64,000 bases of DNA from Cucumis sativus (Eukaryota; Streptophyta; Magnoliopsida; Cucurbitales; Cucurbitaceae). Under the pieces are notes generated by a model that saw only the letters and a list, made by a program, of their open reading frames with translations, ran no database searches and was not told the origin of the DNA. Location of the stretch: assembly GCF_000004075.3 (NCBI RefSeq), contig NC_026655.2, positions 6,572,001 through 6,636,000 on the forward strand, read 5' to 3'. Shown here one piece after another: positions 22,381-39,241 of the stretch. Position numbers and translations under genes: made by a program. The stretch's first letter is position 1. Every line of letters starts with the position of its first letter.

Positions 22381-25300
22381 TCAGAATACTTTGTTCTTCC
22401 TATCCTTTAATAAATAAGACATCCCAGTGGCATGTAATGCTGCTAAACCATCAGCCCAAAGTTTCCATTGCAACATACAAAACCAAAAAATGGGAACAAT
22501 AGTCATCCCACTAATCAGCAATGGAATCCAAGAAAAATGATCTTTCCCATAGTGCAAGAACAAGCAAGCACTGAAAGCCAACACCATTCCCAGCACAGAA
22601 AGGAAGAGGAATCCAAGACCAAACACCAACTCCAATGGCAACCAGAACAGAAAATCTGTCTCAACGCACCGAGACGTTAATATCGACAAGAACAATAGAA
22701 TTGCAGTTGAAGATGAGATCAAAGCTATTGAATCTGAGATCACAAACACAATGAACCATTTGTGGTGAAGAAACAAGGGAAAGCCATTGTTGTCATTGTT
22801 GCCACCTGGTACTGTGAAGGCTGCAGTGAAAACTACAGTGGCTATCAAAGTTGCAACCAACATGCATGAATTTGCTGTACTCTTCACCCATTTTTCTGCT
22901 TCTTTCACAAGTTGTCTGTGTTCTTGTGTAAATAATTCTTGTGGTGTTTTCTTCCTTTGCTTTATTCTCATTGTACGCTCTGCTATGTCCTCCACTTCCT
23001 TCAAACACACACAGATATATAACATATATATTGCAATTAAAAATATTACCTTGCGAAAAAATTATTCCAAATGTAACATGATATGTCAATGCATAAGTTT
23101 ATATTGACTGTTGTATTCGTGCATTAACTAGTTGAACTATATGCTGTGTGTGTTGGATGATCTATATAATTTTAAAGTTATCATTACTCATTAGCTTAAG
23201 TTTTGTAATATTTGGCTCCTTTTTCAACATGTCTCACGTGGCATAGTAAAATTCTTGGGGCACTCAACGTAGGTTGTTTCAAGTCAGGTACATTTTACAA
23301 TAAATTATGGGTATAGTGACCCACATAGCAACTGATAAGAATCTCTATTGCAGATGTGATCCGAGTTCATTATGTGGCCCTTCTCTACTCCACTATTATT
23401 TAGAAAAATCATTATATATTAAAAAAGGTGAGGAAGAGGGGTACTATAAATAAGTACCTTAAACCATAGAAGCTCTCGATGCATTTGAAAGACTGCTCCT
23501 GAGACCCTATCGAGATGACCTGGATCTGCCCTTTTGGCAGCTAATTCAAGCAAGCTTATATTTTCCTCATTGAAATAGTACAACAAGTCATCTGGATTGA
23601 ACAGCTTCATATCATAAATTAAATTGAATATGCGACGTTGTCGATTCTCGACAGCTACATGAAAAATGCTCTTCCCACTGCCATCAAGGACCCGTAGAAG
23701 CTCGGGATTTTGATTAAGTACAACTCTCACAAATTCAACGTTTCCAACACTTGCAGCATCATGTAACATGCTTGAGGGATGTAAGATGCAATTCCAATTG
23801 TTATCTTCTTGAACCTTCTCTCGAACAGCACTCCACATTAGTTCAACTGTTTGATGGGCTTTTATTTGCATCATTTTGTTCTTGTATACATGCTTGAAAA
23901 CTAACCATGGGAATCAGAATTACCTAATTGCAAATATTTCTAAACTATATGAAGAAGTTTATAATAATTAAAAAAAAAAAAACTAACATTTATTGATGGA
24001 TGATTGCCACTTGGTTGGGTTATTTTTTGTGCCAATTGTGCCATTAGATTTTCGAGCCATTATATGCAAGGGTGTATAATCGTTGGAATCTCGTATCAGT
24101 GCTAATGACTTGTTCCATTCTATAATAAGAAAAGCTATATCTGTATAAAGAAACAAATATATATGATGAGTTATGAATTAAGAAAACTATTTGATCCTAC
24201 CTATTATACACTATACATACATGGTAGGAGCTCGGATCGATCAAATACCCCTCCACATATCTTGCTACATAATATAAGGATTTGTGTGGGTCTTCATTTT
24301 GTTCTTCACCTCGAAGAAACTAATGATTATTTTGTTATGAATTCTAAATAAAAAGTACCATGGATGAGGTGTGCACCCAAACATCTCTAGTAGATGAACA
24401 AACCTAAAGAATAGAAGTACTATTTATTTTAAACCTTTCTTTATTTTAAACCTATCGAACCTTAATTAGTTCTAAACAGAATCATTTTTTGATAATACCA
24501 TTGCAACGAAAAGCAAATTATTGATGTATAAAAAGTAAGAAAAAGAAGATAATAGCGGTAGGTAGAGATTTTGAACAACAAACCGTAATGATCAGAGGCA
24601 ATGGCACTAAGAAGAAGCTCCATTTGCTCACTAATTTCCATTTTTTGGACAATTTTGTTCATAGACTTGAGGAGAAAAGAAACCATATGGCTATGCTTAT
24701 ATCTAGCAGCAATCAAAACTGGAGTCGCATTGGCCGAGCCACGAGTGAGGACTAAATCATTATGCTTTCGGAACATTAACTCCGCAATATCCACAGCCCC
24801 TGATGTAGCAGCAATGCAGAGGGCTGTGTTTCCATATATATTTTTGGCTTCCAAATCTGTTTGTGTTAGCTTATATTTGATCAATTTCTCCACAAAAGCA
24901 GCTTTGTTGAATCTTGTAGCAATGTGAAGGGCTGTTTCTTTTCTATCTTTGCTAATTACCTCGGATAAGATTCCTTTGCTTTTCTTCTCTATTTCTTCTG
25001 CAGCCTTCCAATCGCCTCTTGTTGCAGCTTCGCATAGCTGAATATGTATTGAATCATGCTCCCTTCTTCGGTTCCCTGAAACAAATTTCATACATCATAT
25101 CATGAAATATTTACAAATTACAAAATATACCCAAATTTTAGATTTTATTAATAACCATAGATTACATATATAAATAACTCCCTAGACTCAACTTTTCTAA
25201 AACTAAACAACTTCATATCGTATGGGCTTTGATTTTATTTATAAAGATGTCAACAATTAATCATAATTAGACACATTAATTACCAAGCTTTTCCTTACCA

Positions 25301-25692
25301 AAGAAAAATTCAATATTATGTAAAAAATTATTAGGACACAACATTAAAAGTAATATTTAAAATTTCCCTATTTAAAAAAAGAAAAAAAAGAGTGAAAAAA
25401 ATTCAAAAGGTAGTAATATTAAATTACATATGTAAATAAATAAAAATAAGTTACATATGTGAATATGGAAGCTGTGAAGTTTATTTCTAGCCCATTTGAT
25501 ACCCATTTTATGCTGTGAAGTTTTATCGTCGTCGCCACCCATCATCGGCTGATCCTGATCCTCCTTCACGTTCATCGACGATGAACCCCCGTAATAATCA
25601 CCGCCGACGTCTATTCCATGGTGGTGATCACCAGAACTAAAACCCGTCGTTTCCAGCCAATTTGGTGAAGGCCAGTGAGTCGTCCGCTGCAT
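22381..25692 (-). CDS. Ankyrin-repeat PGG-domain membrane protein B (ACD6/ITN1-like, 647 aa)
   Basis: Five exons on the - strand: 25455-25692, 24584-25075, 23988-24140, 23458-23900 and 22381-22998, all GT-AG with matching phases, giving 647 residues. The exon-phase pattern is the same as in gene A, and exon 3 has the identical length (153 bases). Ankyrin repeats include KETALHIATRFNKAAFVEKL and NIYGNTALCIAATSGAVDIA. The PGG domain in exon 5 is close to that of A (EKWVKSTANSCMLVATLIAT, Pro-Gly-Gly at about 506-508, four hydrophobic segments, ending near LWADGLAALHATGMSYLL). The N-terminal exon differs strongly from A and is rich in Gly/Asp/His. Intron 4 is also recognisably homologous to that of A near its 3' end, so the duplication included introns. 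Nothing in the frame suggests loss of function. Confidence 0.85.
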
Positions 25693-25739
25693 CAGACTAT
25701 TGTTATTATTGTTTTGGAATTACAAATTAGTATTTCTCA

Positions 25740-25800
25740 GTTCTGATGAATATATATATATATATATATTTTTACTATATATATATACATATAGACATTA
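25740..25800 (-). promoter_or_regulatory. TATA-rich promoter of ankyrin gene B
   Basis: Two long TATATA runs lie 60-100 bases upstream of the ATG at 25692 on the - strand. They could serve as TATA box, simple repeat, or both. Confidence 0.35.
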
Positions 25801-25809
25801 TTGAGGTAG

Positions 25810-28120
25810 CATTTAAATAATTTGGATCATTGAGATGGGATCGATTACATCATCCACACTCAGTCATACATACGCAATTAAATTTTGGCTCTTCTCTCTC
25901 AACTGGGAAATTAAAAATAGGGTGTGTGTATAATAATAATCCAAAATCAATCCCACTTATTTAAAAAATCTGGAAACACTTCTGATTGGTTTCTCATGTA
26001 CTTTTCAATTTCAACTTAGGCTTCTCCTGAGTTTTTAGCTCCTCTCTTCTTCCAAGTTTAGAATGAGATCTTCTCAGTAAAAGATCAACTACTCATCTCA
26101 AGTTCTCACTTGTAGTACTTATGGTTTACTATACTTATAATTAAACAACGACCAACCTTGTTTGAACAACTACTGTCAACACCCTCAATATTAAACTGTA
26201 GTAATACATGTATATATCTTTTAAAAATTGTAATAGATTTTTCTTATATCTTCCCAACGTACAATTTCCACCACATATATATAACTACAATGTTTTTTAT
26301 CCACTCTAAAAGAAAGTACTCTTTAAATTATATTCCTAGGAAATTAATTTAATTAGATGACTTAAAAGAGTTTCCTTAGAGATTATAAATTATCAAGAAT
26401 TAACACAGTTGAGCACAGATTGAGGAAAAGCTTTCGTTTACCATTTTATACACTTGTCTTTAATTTTATGTGCCTAGGTTGTTTCTGCACCACCTTTGAT
26501 TTTTCTTTTTCTTTTTGAAAAACGTTTAAATAGTTCATTGGTTCATAAAGAGACATTAATAAGTACAATTGGAGGTATTTTATTTTATTTTAAGGAGGGA
26601 AGTATCTTAAATAACATTTAAATGTACGAACCCACAATGAGAATTAAAAATGCAACTTTCCTTAGTTTAAGAGTCTGCCGACTAAAGAACAACGACCCAG
26701 TATTAATCAAATTAGAACAAGTTATTACAATCAACAATATTTAGGTACATTTAAATATGCAGTGCAGACATAAAATTTTGCTGTAATTTTTTTATATTTT
26801 GGTTGATTTTGTTATATTTGAAAATGGCATAGATACTGTACATTTCTGTAAGCTAAGGGAAAAACTAAAAGATTGTTAATGGCGGCCGAGTCTCCAATAT
26901 ATGAATTGTGAACAAAAATCTCCATAATATGTAAACACAATTCCAAAATTTATCAACTTGTGAATCATGTCGTAGGACTCAAAAATTTGAATAAAGTAAT
27001 ACTAATGTTAATTGTCTTGTGGTACAATAATTTATGGTTAACTGATAAATATTTTATCCCCTTCAGGAGTCTTCGTCTCTATAGTCCAAAAATGCCAAAA
27101 AAAATAGGTACCTTATTGGTAACACAAAACGACAGATATAATAAATAATATATGTATCAACCACCATGTTTCATATAATACGACTAGCAGGTTGCTAGAA
27201 GTAGCTCTTATGTTTACCCAAAAAATATATATATATTTTATATATAATGTATCAACTATATTATATGATTGTTCTTTGAAATTTAAACATCTTGATCCTG
27301 TTTTGTAAATTTAACAGAAAATTAATCGATTATAACTGATAATAATAATTAAGTACAAAATAAAAGTAATTTTAATGTAAAAAACAGCTTCTGGGTGGAA
27401 GGAAAAAACGATGAATGAAATTCAAAATCCATTATAATATGGTTGTTCAAACATTGTCAAAATACTCAACTTCTCATGGTGATCCTCATCAATGTTTAAT
27501 ATCTAAAATCGGGACGATTCACTAGGAAACCTAAAGAGAACTCAAATAACTAGGAAGAACTATAAAAGAATCTACAAGAGAGTCGATGAAGCTCAAAAGA
27601 GTATGCACCTACCAAACATCCTAACATATATACCTCTACTTTACATTGTATAGGAATGTAGAACTCATCTATGAAATTGGAAAATGTTAGGTTATAATTA
27701 AGGATTAATAATACATTTGCAAACCTTCCTTCCACTAAAATATCATTTTCATGCACATGACTAGTGATATGGTGCTTGTAAAAATCAAATTGGAACCCAA
27801 ATAAATAAAATATTGTGGTGAGATTCTCGTTATTTATAAATATCTATCAATATTTAATAAACACAAGATTTTTTTTATAAATTCCATATTTACCCTTAAT
27901 ATCGCATATCATTCGTCACTTCTCCTTCGTGATTTATCATCTACTCTTCCACTTTTTCCGGTTTCTGTTCAAGATTTTATTTCTTCTATTTTTATTCATT
28001 TTTTTTTCTTTATTTCTTCATGATCTTATCTTTCTTTCTTACAGCTCCCGTTCCATAATATCAATATCATTTAAATATCACTTTGATATGATTTAATTTA
28101 AACTATAGTTTTCTAGTCAA
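25810..28120. other. Intergenic between ankyrin gene B and the palindromic repeat array
   Basis: AT-rich; no supported frame, and no transposon signature was recognised. Confidence 0.5.
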
Positions 28121-28129
28121 CACGATCGT

Positions 28130-28490
28130 TTAGATTTGAAACATTGTTTTTTTCATCGTAAAAGGGAACTACAATAGTCGTGTATCATTTCCTACACGAT
28201 CATGTATCATGTGATCGCTTAGAAGAAGAATTACATTAAACTTTTTTCTCATCGTTAAAACGAACTACACGACTGTGCGTATTATGATCGTTTAAAAGAA
28301 TAGTTACACGAAATATTTTTCTCATCATTAAAAAGAACTATACGATCGTGTATCATTTCCTACAAGTGATCGTGTATCATCATCGTTTAAAAAAAGAATT
28401 ACACGTGCATGTGTGACCAGTGTTGATACTACCGACACGATCGTGTATCATGATCGTTTAAAAGAAGAATTACACAAGCGCGTGTGACCG
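28130..28490. repeat. Array of palindrome-containing ACGATCGTGTATCAT repeats
   Basis: Degenerate units combine CGATCGTGTATCAT, a TGATCGTTTAAAAGAAGAAT-like block, TTACAC, and a CTCATCGTTAAAA-GAACTA block. Core blocks recur at about 28190, 28225, 28290, 28340, 28368, 28435 and 28455. CGATCG and ACACGATCGTGT-like words are self-complementary. The segment stands out from the AT-rich flanks through its repeated CG dinucleotides. No coding capacity. Confidence 0.6.
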
Positions 28491-28499
28491 ATTAATCGC

Positions 28500-29825
28500 A
28501 TATTGACTGTGGCTTTTTTAGAATTTTTCATTGTAAATCTATGAGCTTTTTCCATTTACAAACTTGTTCTATACGATGCAAACATTTTGTGAATTTATTA
28601 TAAATATTTTTTTTAAAAAAAACCCAAAATTGGATTCAAACCTGCCATAGAATTAATTGAATAATGTGAACATACCTTGGAAGTTTGTATCCTCTTTTCT
28701 GAATTTGGGCTACATGAAACAATATGGGAGGGTGGTTGGTCATTCAGGGCTTGGATCGGCATATCTTCCTCCAAGGTCGTGGCTTAAGGCCTAATACCTC
28801 TGCCTTGTTTTAAGGCTCAATATTTTGGGCCTTCCTTGGCTTATTCAATAGGTTTGGACTGACCCATGTGGGAGTGAGATGATGAGTCATGTGTATATAT
28901 ATACATATGTATGTATGGATATTAGGTTTGATTCTGTTAGTTTCTTAATGCTTAAGATTTGGACTTTTTAAAGTCTAATGTGAATTCCAAACCATGACAA
29001 TGTCTAATAATTGCACCCCTAACAATAGCATAAAAAAAATAATAATAAACTCAATATAGAATTGATAGAAAATCGCGGTCTATCTTCAAAATAACGACAA
29101 CAAATGTCCATTATTTTAAAAAGGTCTTTATGAGGACATGTGGTGTTTGTAGAATAGTTAAATCTCAAAATAGATAGAATTTTGTATTTGTAGATAAGAG
29201 TGAAAGAAGTGATTACTCTTCTCACTTTAAAAAGTCTTCAAAACCAAAGGTCAAAAAGTAAGAATTATTAAAGTTTGATGAGAATATATCAAGCTTAACC
29301 ACAAAGTCACACCATAAATAAACTTCCATACAACACGAAAAAGAGGTTATTAGTTTCTAACATTAAACATTTTCCTCAGCCATTGGCTTTCATATCAGCC
29401 TAAGGCACGTCGTCTCTCAACTGACCAACACATTGCCTTATTTTGGGACACGTAACGGATCCTATTATTTTAGGTCACATTGTCTCTGCTCCGTCCATCA
29501 CAAGATCAACGCTCAGTTTTGGACGAGAACACATTAGTTTCTCTAGTTTGGGTTGCAGCAGATTCTTCAACCCGCGAAAAATGCTTTTCTTGGGGATTTG
29601 AGTATTCAAACCCTTCCGGTTCGAAGCGTGGACGTCTCTAATTTATCCGGCAACAAAAATGACAACTCTACCCATTTCCAAAACGGACGGGTCAGATTAA
29701 ATTCATCCTCTTTCCTTTCTTTCAAACCCTTGGATTGGAACCGGTTGGTTGATGAGTTGGGTCCGCTTTGATTTTTGGAGTGGACAGGTCGGTTTACAGT
29801 CGCTTCTCTCTTCCGTTTATTCCTC
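28500..29825. other. Upstream region of the aspartic proteinase gene
   Basis: The 28660-28890 stretch has mixed composition and GGCTTAAGGCC/GGCTCAATATTTTGGGCC words but no frame. From 29380 the sequence becomes more GC-balanced, as expected near a housekeeping promoter. A 72-codon frame at 29553-29771 lacks an ATG and is not called. Confidence 0.4.
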
Positions 29826-29832
29826 TTTCGCT

Positions 29833-34018
<4,186 letters not shown>

Positions 34019-34360
34019 AGAAACCACTTGTTTGGTGGCTTTGTTCGATTGCCTTCAATGTTTATACACATGAGCCATCTTTAGTTTCAATGGAACCTAA
34101 CTTTACTTCATGTTTCGTGGATTTGTCTAAGTGTTAAATGCAGTTAGCCTCCCTGCATAAGGGGAAAACTCATGATTGTAAATGCTTGGCTACTGTTTCA
34201 TCTTTTATAGACACTGCTTGTACAGTTGCCTTTAATTTCTCTGCTGATTTAAATATATAAACAGAGGCTGTTATATATTTGGAGATGGAAATAGAGACAA
34301 ATTAATTAAATAATATATTTATGTTATCTCGATTTACAACTCAACTTGAAGTATGCTAAC

Positions 34361-35671
34361 TTAGAAAAGTTTGCTTGCGAACTCTCTCAATTCTTCTCTC
34401 CCGTTGCTGCTGCTTGAATTTGATGCAGCCAATTGCCTGAGTTCTGTTAAACTTCTTCCCAATTGTAAAGCGACCTTAATTTCAAACACTTCTCCATTCT
34501 CCCTTTTAAGAACGTCTCTCAAATTTACATTTGATTCGATTGTTTCTTCAATAAGCTTAAAGAAACCTGCATTGTTCCTGTACATTTCAAACACCATCCC
34601 AACTTGTCCACCATGTTCCAAAGCATTCACAATACTTGCCATAGATCCTGCAACAACTCCTACCATAGCAGGCCAAGCTCCTGAACAAGAACCTACAAAA
34701 GCAGATCCAATTGCTCCAACCAAGGTTAACAATGGACCAGAAACTGCTAAAATCTTGTTCATTTTCAAGGCCTTTTGGCTCAAACTCAAGTATTCTTGCA
34801 GATCACTTCTCTTCAGCACTCCAACAATTTCTCTCATTTCTTCTTCTAGCTTTCTACTCCAGCCATTTTCACTGAGCTTTGTGTTTGTTTCCTTATGTTT
34901 ATGTATTTGCTTTTGTTGAGGCCACCAAGTTGCAGGTTCCACAGTGATGGGAAACTTTTCAATCATGGATCCTAATAAAGGGAGAGGGTACGCTTTATCC
35001 AAAGCCAAAACTTTCTCCATTGCTTCCCCTACTTGGTTGTTGTTAAGATCTCCGAGAGAGAGTTTGGACTGAAGCTGACAATGAAGCTGCTGGAACAATC
35101 TTGCAGCATTTCTCTGTTCTTCAGCAAGTTGGGATGGTTGTAACTTGTTCATCACCACCGACATTCCGGTGGCTGCTAAATACAGCAACACTGATGACAT
35201 CTTTAGTGCTGTAATTGGCGCACTGGTCCTGACTGCAGCAGCCAATCCAGCCATGGTTGCAGCTCCAAGAGTAATTGCATTCAAGGAAGTCAGCAAGAGT
35301 TGGTTCCAATTGTCACGTTGCTTCCCAACATTCCGATGCATTTCCACTCTATCAGTGACGGCCTCCATAACCGCATACAACTTCGCAGCCACAACAGGGT
35401 CCGGACAACTCAGAATATTGCTGTTTAACCGTCTGTCGGCAACTGGATCAGTAAAAGTTGAAATTTTAAACCCATTTCCCATCTCCAGTTTCTCAACCAA
35501 GCCACTGCTTTGCAGCCTATGGAGAGACATGGGAATGGCTTGAAACATAGACGAACTCGAACTCATTGTAGCCTTACAAACTCTTTCATTGCAACTGGTT
35601 GGAAAGAAAGACGACGGTGAAGACAAAGACCTCTTGAGATACAATGCGCTTGCAGTTCCAAATGCAGCCAT
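34361..35671 (-). CDS. At4g22030-like protein (annotated in databases as probable F-box), 436 aa
   Basis: Intact single-exon frame. The N-terminus is Ser-rich and basic with few acidic residues (MAAFGTASALYLKRSLSSPS), consistent with a plastid transit peptide. The body has the conserved-looking MEAVTDRVEMHRNVGKQRDN segment, followed by hydrophobic stretches at about residues 131-175. A further Gly/Ala-rich hydrophobic hairpin lies at about 300-335, and the C-terminal half is helical and charged. I recognise the family as that of Arabidopsis At4g22030, carried in databases as a probable F-box protein. I see no F-box motif in this sequence, and the hydrophobic segments fit a membrane-associated plastid protein better. 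Function unknown. It is convergent with the aspartic proteinase gene, with about 340 bases between their stop codons. Confidence 0.75.
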   Translation of the reverse strand: MAAFGTASALYLKRSLSSPSSFFPTSCNERVCKATMSSSSSMFQAIPMSLHRLQSSGLVEKLEMGNGFKISTFTDPVADRRLNSNILSCPDPVVAAKLYAVMEAVTDRVEMHRNVGKQRDNWNQLLLTSLNAITLGAATMAGLAAAVRTSAPITALKMSSVLLYLAATGMSVVMNKLQPSQLAEEQRNAARLFQQLHCQLQSKLSLGDLNNNQVGEAMEKVLALDKAYPLPLLGSMIEKFPITVEPATWWPQQKQIHKHKETNTKLSENGWSRKLEEEMREIVGVLKRSDLQEYLSLSQKALKMNKILAVSGPLLTLVGAIGSAFVGSCSGAWPAMVGVVAGSMASIVNALEHGGQVGMVFEMYRNNAGFFKLIEETIESNVNLRDVLKRENGEVFEIKVALQLGRSLTELRQLAASNSSSSNGREELREFASKLF

Positions 35672-35749
35672 GTCATGAAGAATTTGAAAAACTCAGGATG
35701 TACAAAGAGAAATAAAAACAGCCGATTTGAATAAAATGGTTTCTAATTT

Positions 35750-35766
35750 CTATCTATATATACAAA
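35750..35766 (-). promoter_or_regulatory. TATA box of the At4g22030-like gene
   Basis: On the - strand TGTATATATAGAT lies about 80-95 bases upstream of the ATG at 35671, a typical position. Confidence 0.5.
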
Positions 35767-35769
35767 AGA

Positions 35770-37480
35770 AGAGATCTAAAAAGCAGGAATGAGATAATCA
35801 AGACACTGATTATTCTCAAGATCAAGACTTCAGCAGTGGGAAAAGGCTGACTTGTTTGAAAACACAAACCAACCACTCTTTCTCAGCCAATTCCAAAAAG
35901 CTTGAAATTGCGTAATAATGGAGAAGGTAACATGTTTTTGTTCAAACAAGCCTTCAAAACGACAAAACCTTTTTCTGCTCTGACAACTCACTTAATGTAA
36001 CACTCGTTGATTTCAAAAATGAATCCGACCGTCAACTGATGGTAATGTTTGTTGTTTGACGCGTTTCACTAAGCGATTTCAGTGTGAAGAGTTTTGAGGA
36101 TTTTACAAACGAACTCCAATGCAGTTGGTCAATTCAAATTTTGATGTAGCATTCAACAATTTATTATTGGAAAAAGATGAAATATATAAAGAGAGAGATG
36201 TACACGAACCTTTCTAATTTCTTGAACTTTGAGTTGAGTAATTCATCTAACATATAATATCTTCTTCGTGACAGTCTATACTATACTAAAAGAGGTTAAG
36301 AGATCCCTCTTCGCCCATAACTTTATGAATAAAAAATATTTTGTCTCATTCTCACACTCTTTCATGTTGTATGTATCATTCATCTCTTTTCCTTTCTTTT
36401 TTTCTCTTACATTCTTCTTTTATCATTTTACATCTTTCAACGATTCTATTTTTTGTCTTAATATCATTTGTTTTTCTTTTCTCTTTTTGTTAATTTTTAT
36501 TAATAAATAATTAGCAGATTGAAATTAAAAGTCATTTATAGATAATTAACAAATACAAATTTATTCGCACAATAACCACACACTTCTCTTGCACCTTCTT
36601 ACATAGTAAAGACATTTTCTCCCCAAGTTTCATTTTATTAGAAAGCTCCAAATCTTCTAAAGGAAGATTAGAAGCAATGGTTCTCCATAAGAGAATTTAG
36701 AATTTTATTTTCCTAGATAAAGAGATGTGATTAGATTTTAACGGACATGTCGTTTTAACTATCTACTGATAGTAATTTGTTGAAGTATGCAGATTAGACT
36801 TTAGTTTGATTTTTGGAGTGTCCTTTTATTGTTTAGGTTGGATCATACATCCATTGGCTTTATAGATAGCTAAATATATTCCTCAAGTATAAAGCTTTTT
36901 TTCTTATGGCATTAATGTTTTGTTGAATTGGCAAACATGAGATGTTTAAGTCTGCAATTGAATAATCAGTAGCGTTAGTGGTCATTAACTTGGGTATACT
37001 TAATTCGAAAGAAACGTAAATGGTTATTGTGTTTTTCATATAGATCACTCGTGTGACTTTCTTGTTCATTTGCAACACAATTTTACATTAACAAAAACAG
37101 AAACTGAAAAGACAGGTTGCCAAAATTTGCAATAACAAGAAAAAAACACAAAAAGTTATTTGAAAAACTTGTTTGAAACCAATGTATAATATCCATTTAG
37201 AATCATAAAACTACGTACATGTGTTTTACTTTTATCTTTTTGAAAGGTTAGAAACTAAATGCGGGTAGTGTAATTTATAAACAGAAGTGCAGAATGTTCT
37301 GCTGTTGCTGAAATGCAAATGGTTGCAATGCAAGATTACATTTTTATGACCAACAAGTTCTGATTAGTGCAGTTTGAAAACAAAATACCCCAACATTTCT
37401 GACATTTTGGAAATACAGAATTTGGTCAGAAGAGAAGGGTTTCAGATCAGAAAAATCTTGACAGGACATGACAACATAAG
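35770..37480. other. Intergenic, no gene seen
   Basis: AT-rich. The short frames present lack ATG or are Phe/Ser-rich and look random. The right part includes the 3' untranslated region of the aminomethyltransferase gene. Confidence 0.5.
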
Positions 37481-37490
37481 TAGACATGAA

Positions 37491-39241
37491 TTATGTTGGC
37501 TTGTAATATTTTGTTGGAACGAATGGCATTTTAGTGACAACACCATCGTAAGCCTTTCCTCTGACAATTATCTTAACTTTGGTGCCAGCCTTGTGAGTTC
37601 CAGATTTCACATAGCCCATGGCAATGTTCTTCTTGAGACAAGGGCTAAATCCTCCACTGGTGACTTCTCCAATGTTTTTTCCGTCCTCATTCTGAATCTC
37701 ACTGTGGCTTCTTGCAGGGGGGCCTGAAGAGAAGAATCCGACACGCCTTATGGCTGGACCCTCTTCGAGTTGCTTCAGGATCACCTCGGCACCGAGAAAA
37801 CCGCCTTCTGCTCTCCTCCTTTTTCCTATGGCCCATGTTAATCCCGCCTCAACTGGAGTTGTATGTTGTTCCATGTCGTTTCCATATAAACACAGGCCAG
37901 CCTCAAGTCGAAGACTGTCTCTAGCACCTAGTCCTGTCAATCGAACCTTCCCTTCTGATTTCTCTAGGATTGCTTTGGCAAGATCTAGTGCATTCTCTGA
38001 AGGCACTGAAATTTCAAATCCATCTTCACCTGTGTACCTGATTATTTCAGAAGTATAAGAAAGTTGTTTTAACTGTCAGCATTGAACATTTTTCTTTCCC
38101 TAAAATTGGAATGTATTCAGAAGAACCAAAACAATACTTGAACTTGGCATGAAAGCCAAACCATTGTTTTTTAAGAACAGGATGATAAGCGATGTTATGG
38201 TCATAAAGAAAATAGCATGTTTAATTTTTCAAAAATTTAAAGTGGTACCAAAAGAATTGGCTCATTCAGACTGAAAAGGGAAATGTAAGCCTAAAGGAAG
38301 CATACCCTGTCCTGGTGAGAAAGCAACGGGCTCCGTTGATATCCAATATGCGGAACTCGCCAAAGTAAAGTTTGCTCAGATCATCTTTGGTCAAGTATTG
38401 AAGAACTGGTGCAGCTAGAGGGCCCTACAAAAGGAAGACAATGATTTTTTTTATATTGGATTTATAACAATAGGTTCCATAAAAAAAGCGACTTATAAAT
38501 GGAAGAACAATGCATTCAACCTAAATTGATAGGGTTGATGGATATGAAGGGAATAAGTTCAACAACTTAATATGCATATAACACCAACACCAACTTCACG
38601 ACTAGGAATCCTAAACTCATGACAGTGTTTATCCAATTTAAATGTGGGATAAATGAAAATTGAAATGAAAGGACTATGTCAACCTGCAGTGCTAGAAGAG
38701 ATCTCTCATCATGGATATGCCATGAGACATCTCCCCCTTTGGCCTTGAAGGCTTTCATATGCTCTTCAATGTGAGCTAAGTCCTTGTCTCTGCAGCCTGC
38801 ATTCACAACCAAGTATATGTGGTCATCCGTCACCTTGGTGATTACTGAGTCATCAATGGCTCCACCCTTTTCATTGGTAAAGACAGTAAGTGTTCCAGTT
38901 CCAGGAGCAAGCCCAGCAACATCAGCAACAACAAGTTTCTCGAGGAAAGCGATAGAATCCTTCCCCTTAAGGCTCAGTCCACACATATGGGAGACATCAA
39001 ACAGTCCACCATTCTGCCTGCAGTTTACAGTCGAATCCATTATTGAATCCTTGTACTGGATAGGCATACTCCATCCAGCAAATGGAACCATCTTTCCACC
39101 ATGAGTAACATGGAAATCATATAGAACAGTTTTTTTGAGCTCAGACTCTGCAGAGAAGAATCGACGTCCCACAGCCTTCTTATCAGTCTGTGCAAGACGG
39201 CGGGTAATTGATTGGCCCAGTTGCCACAAACCTCCCCTCAT
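37491..39241 (-). CDS. GDCST: Aminomethyltransferase, mitochondrial (glycine cleavage T-protein, 407 aa)
   Basis: T-protein of the glycine decarboxylase complex. It transfers the methylene group from the aminomethyl-lipoyl H-protein to tetrahydrofolate and releases ammonia, a central photorespiratory step in the mitochondrial matrix. Three coding exons (38684-39241, 38306-38424, 37491-38037) join in phase to 407 residues, the usual plant length. The first 30 or so residues ([20 protein letters not shown]) form an Arg-rich presequence. Family landmarks are [27 protein letters not shown] with the conserved Asp, [28 protein letters not shown] and EVTSGGFSP. There are no frame breaks or missing landmarks. 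Both introns interrupt the folate-binding domain region. No neighbouring gene belongs to the same pathway. Confidence 0.93.

Noticed and set aside
29553-29771. 72-codon frame upstream of the aspartic proteinase
   Set aside because: No ATG, no recognisable domain; lies in promoter DNA.
34371-34919. 182-codon frame on the + strand
   Set aside because: Antisense shadow of the At4g22030-like gene.
36268-36510. 80-codon Phe/Ser-rich hydrophobic frame
   Set aside because: Does not start with ATG and the hydrophobicity follows from T-rich DNA; no supporting promoter or conservation clue.
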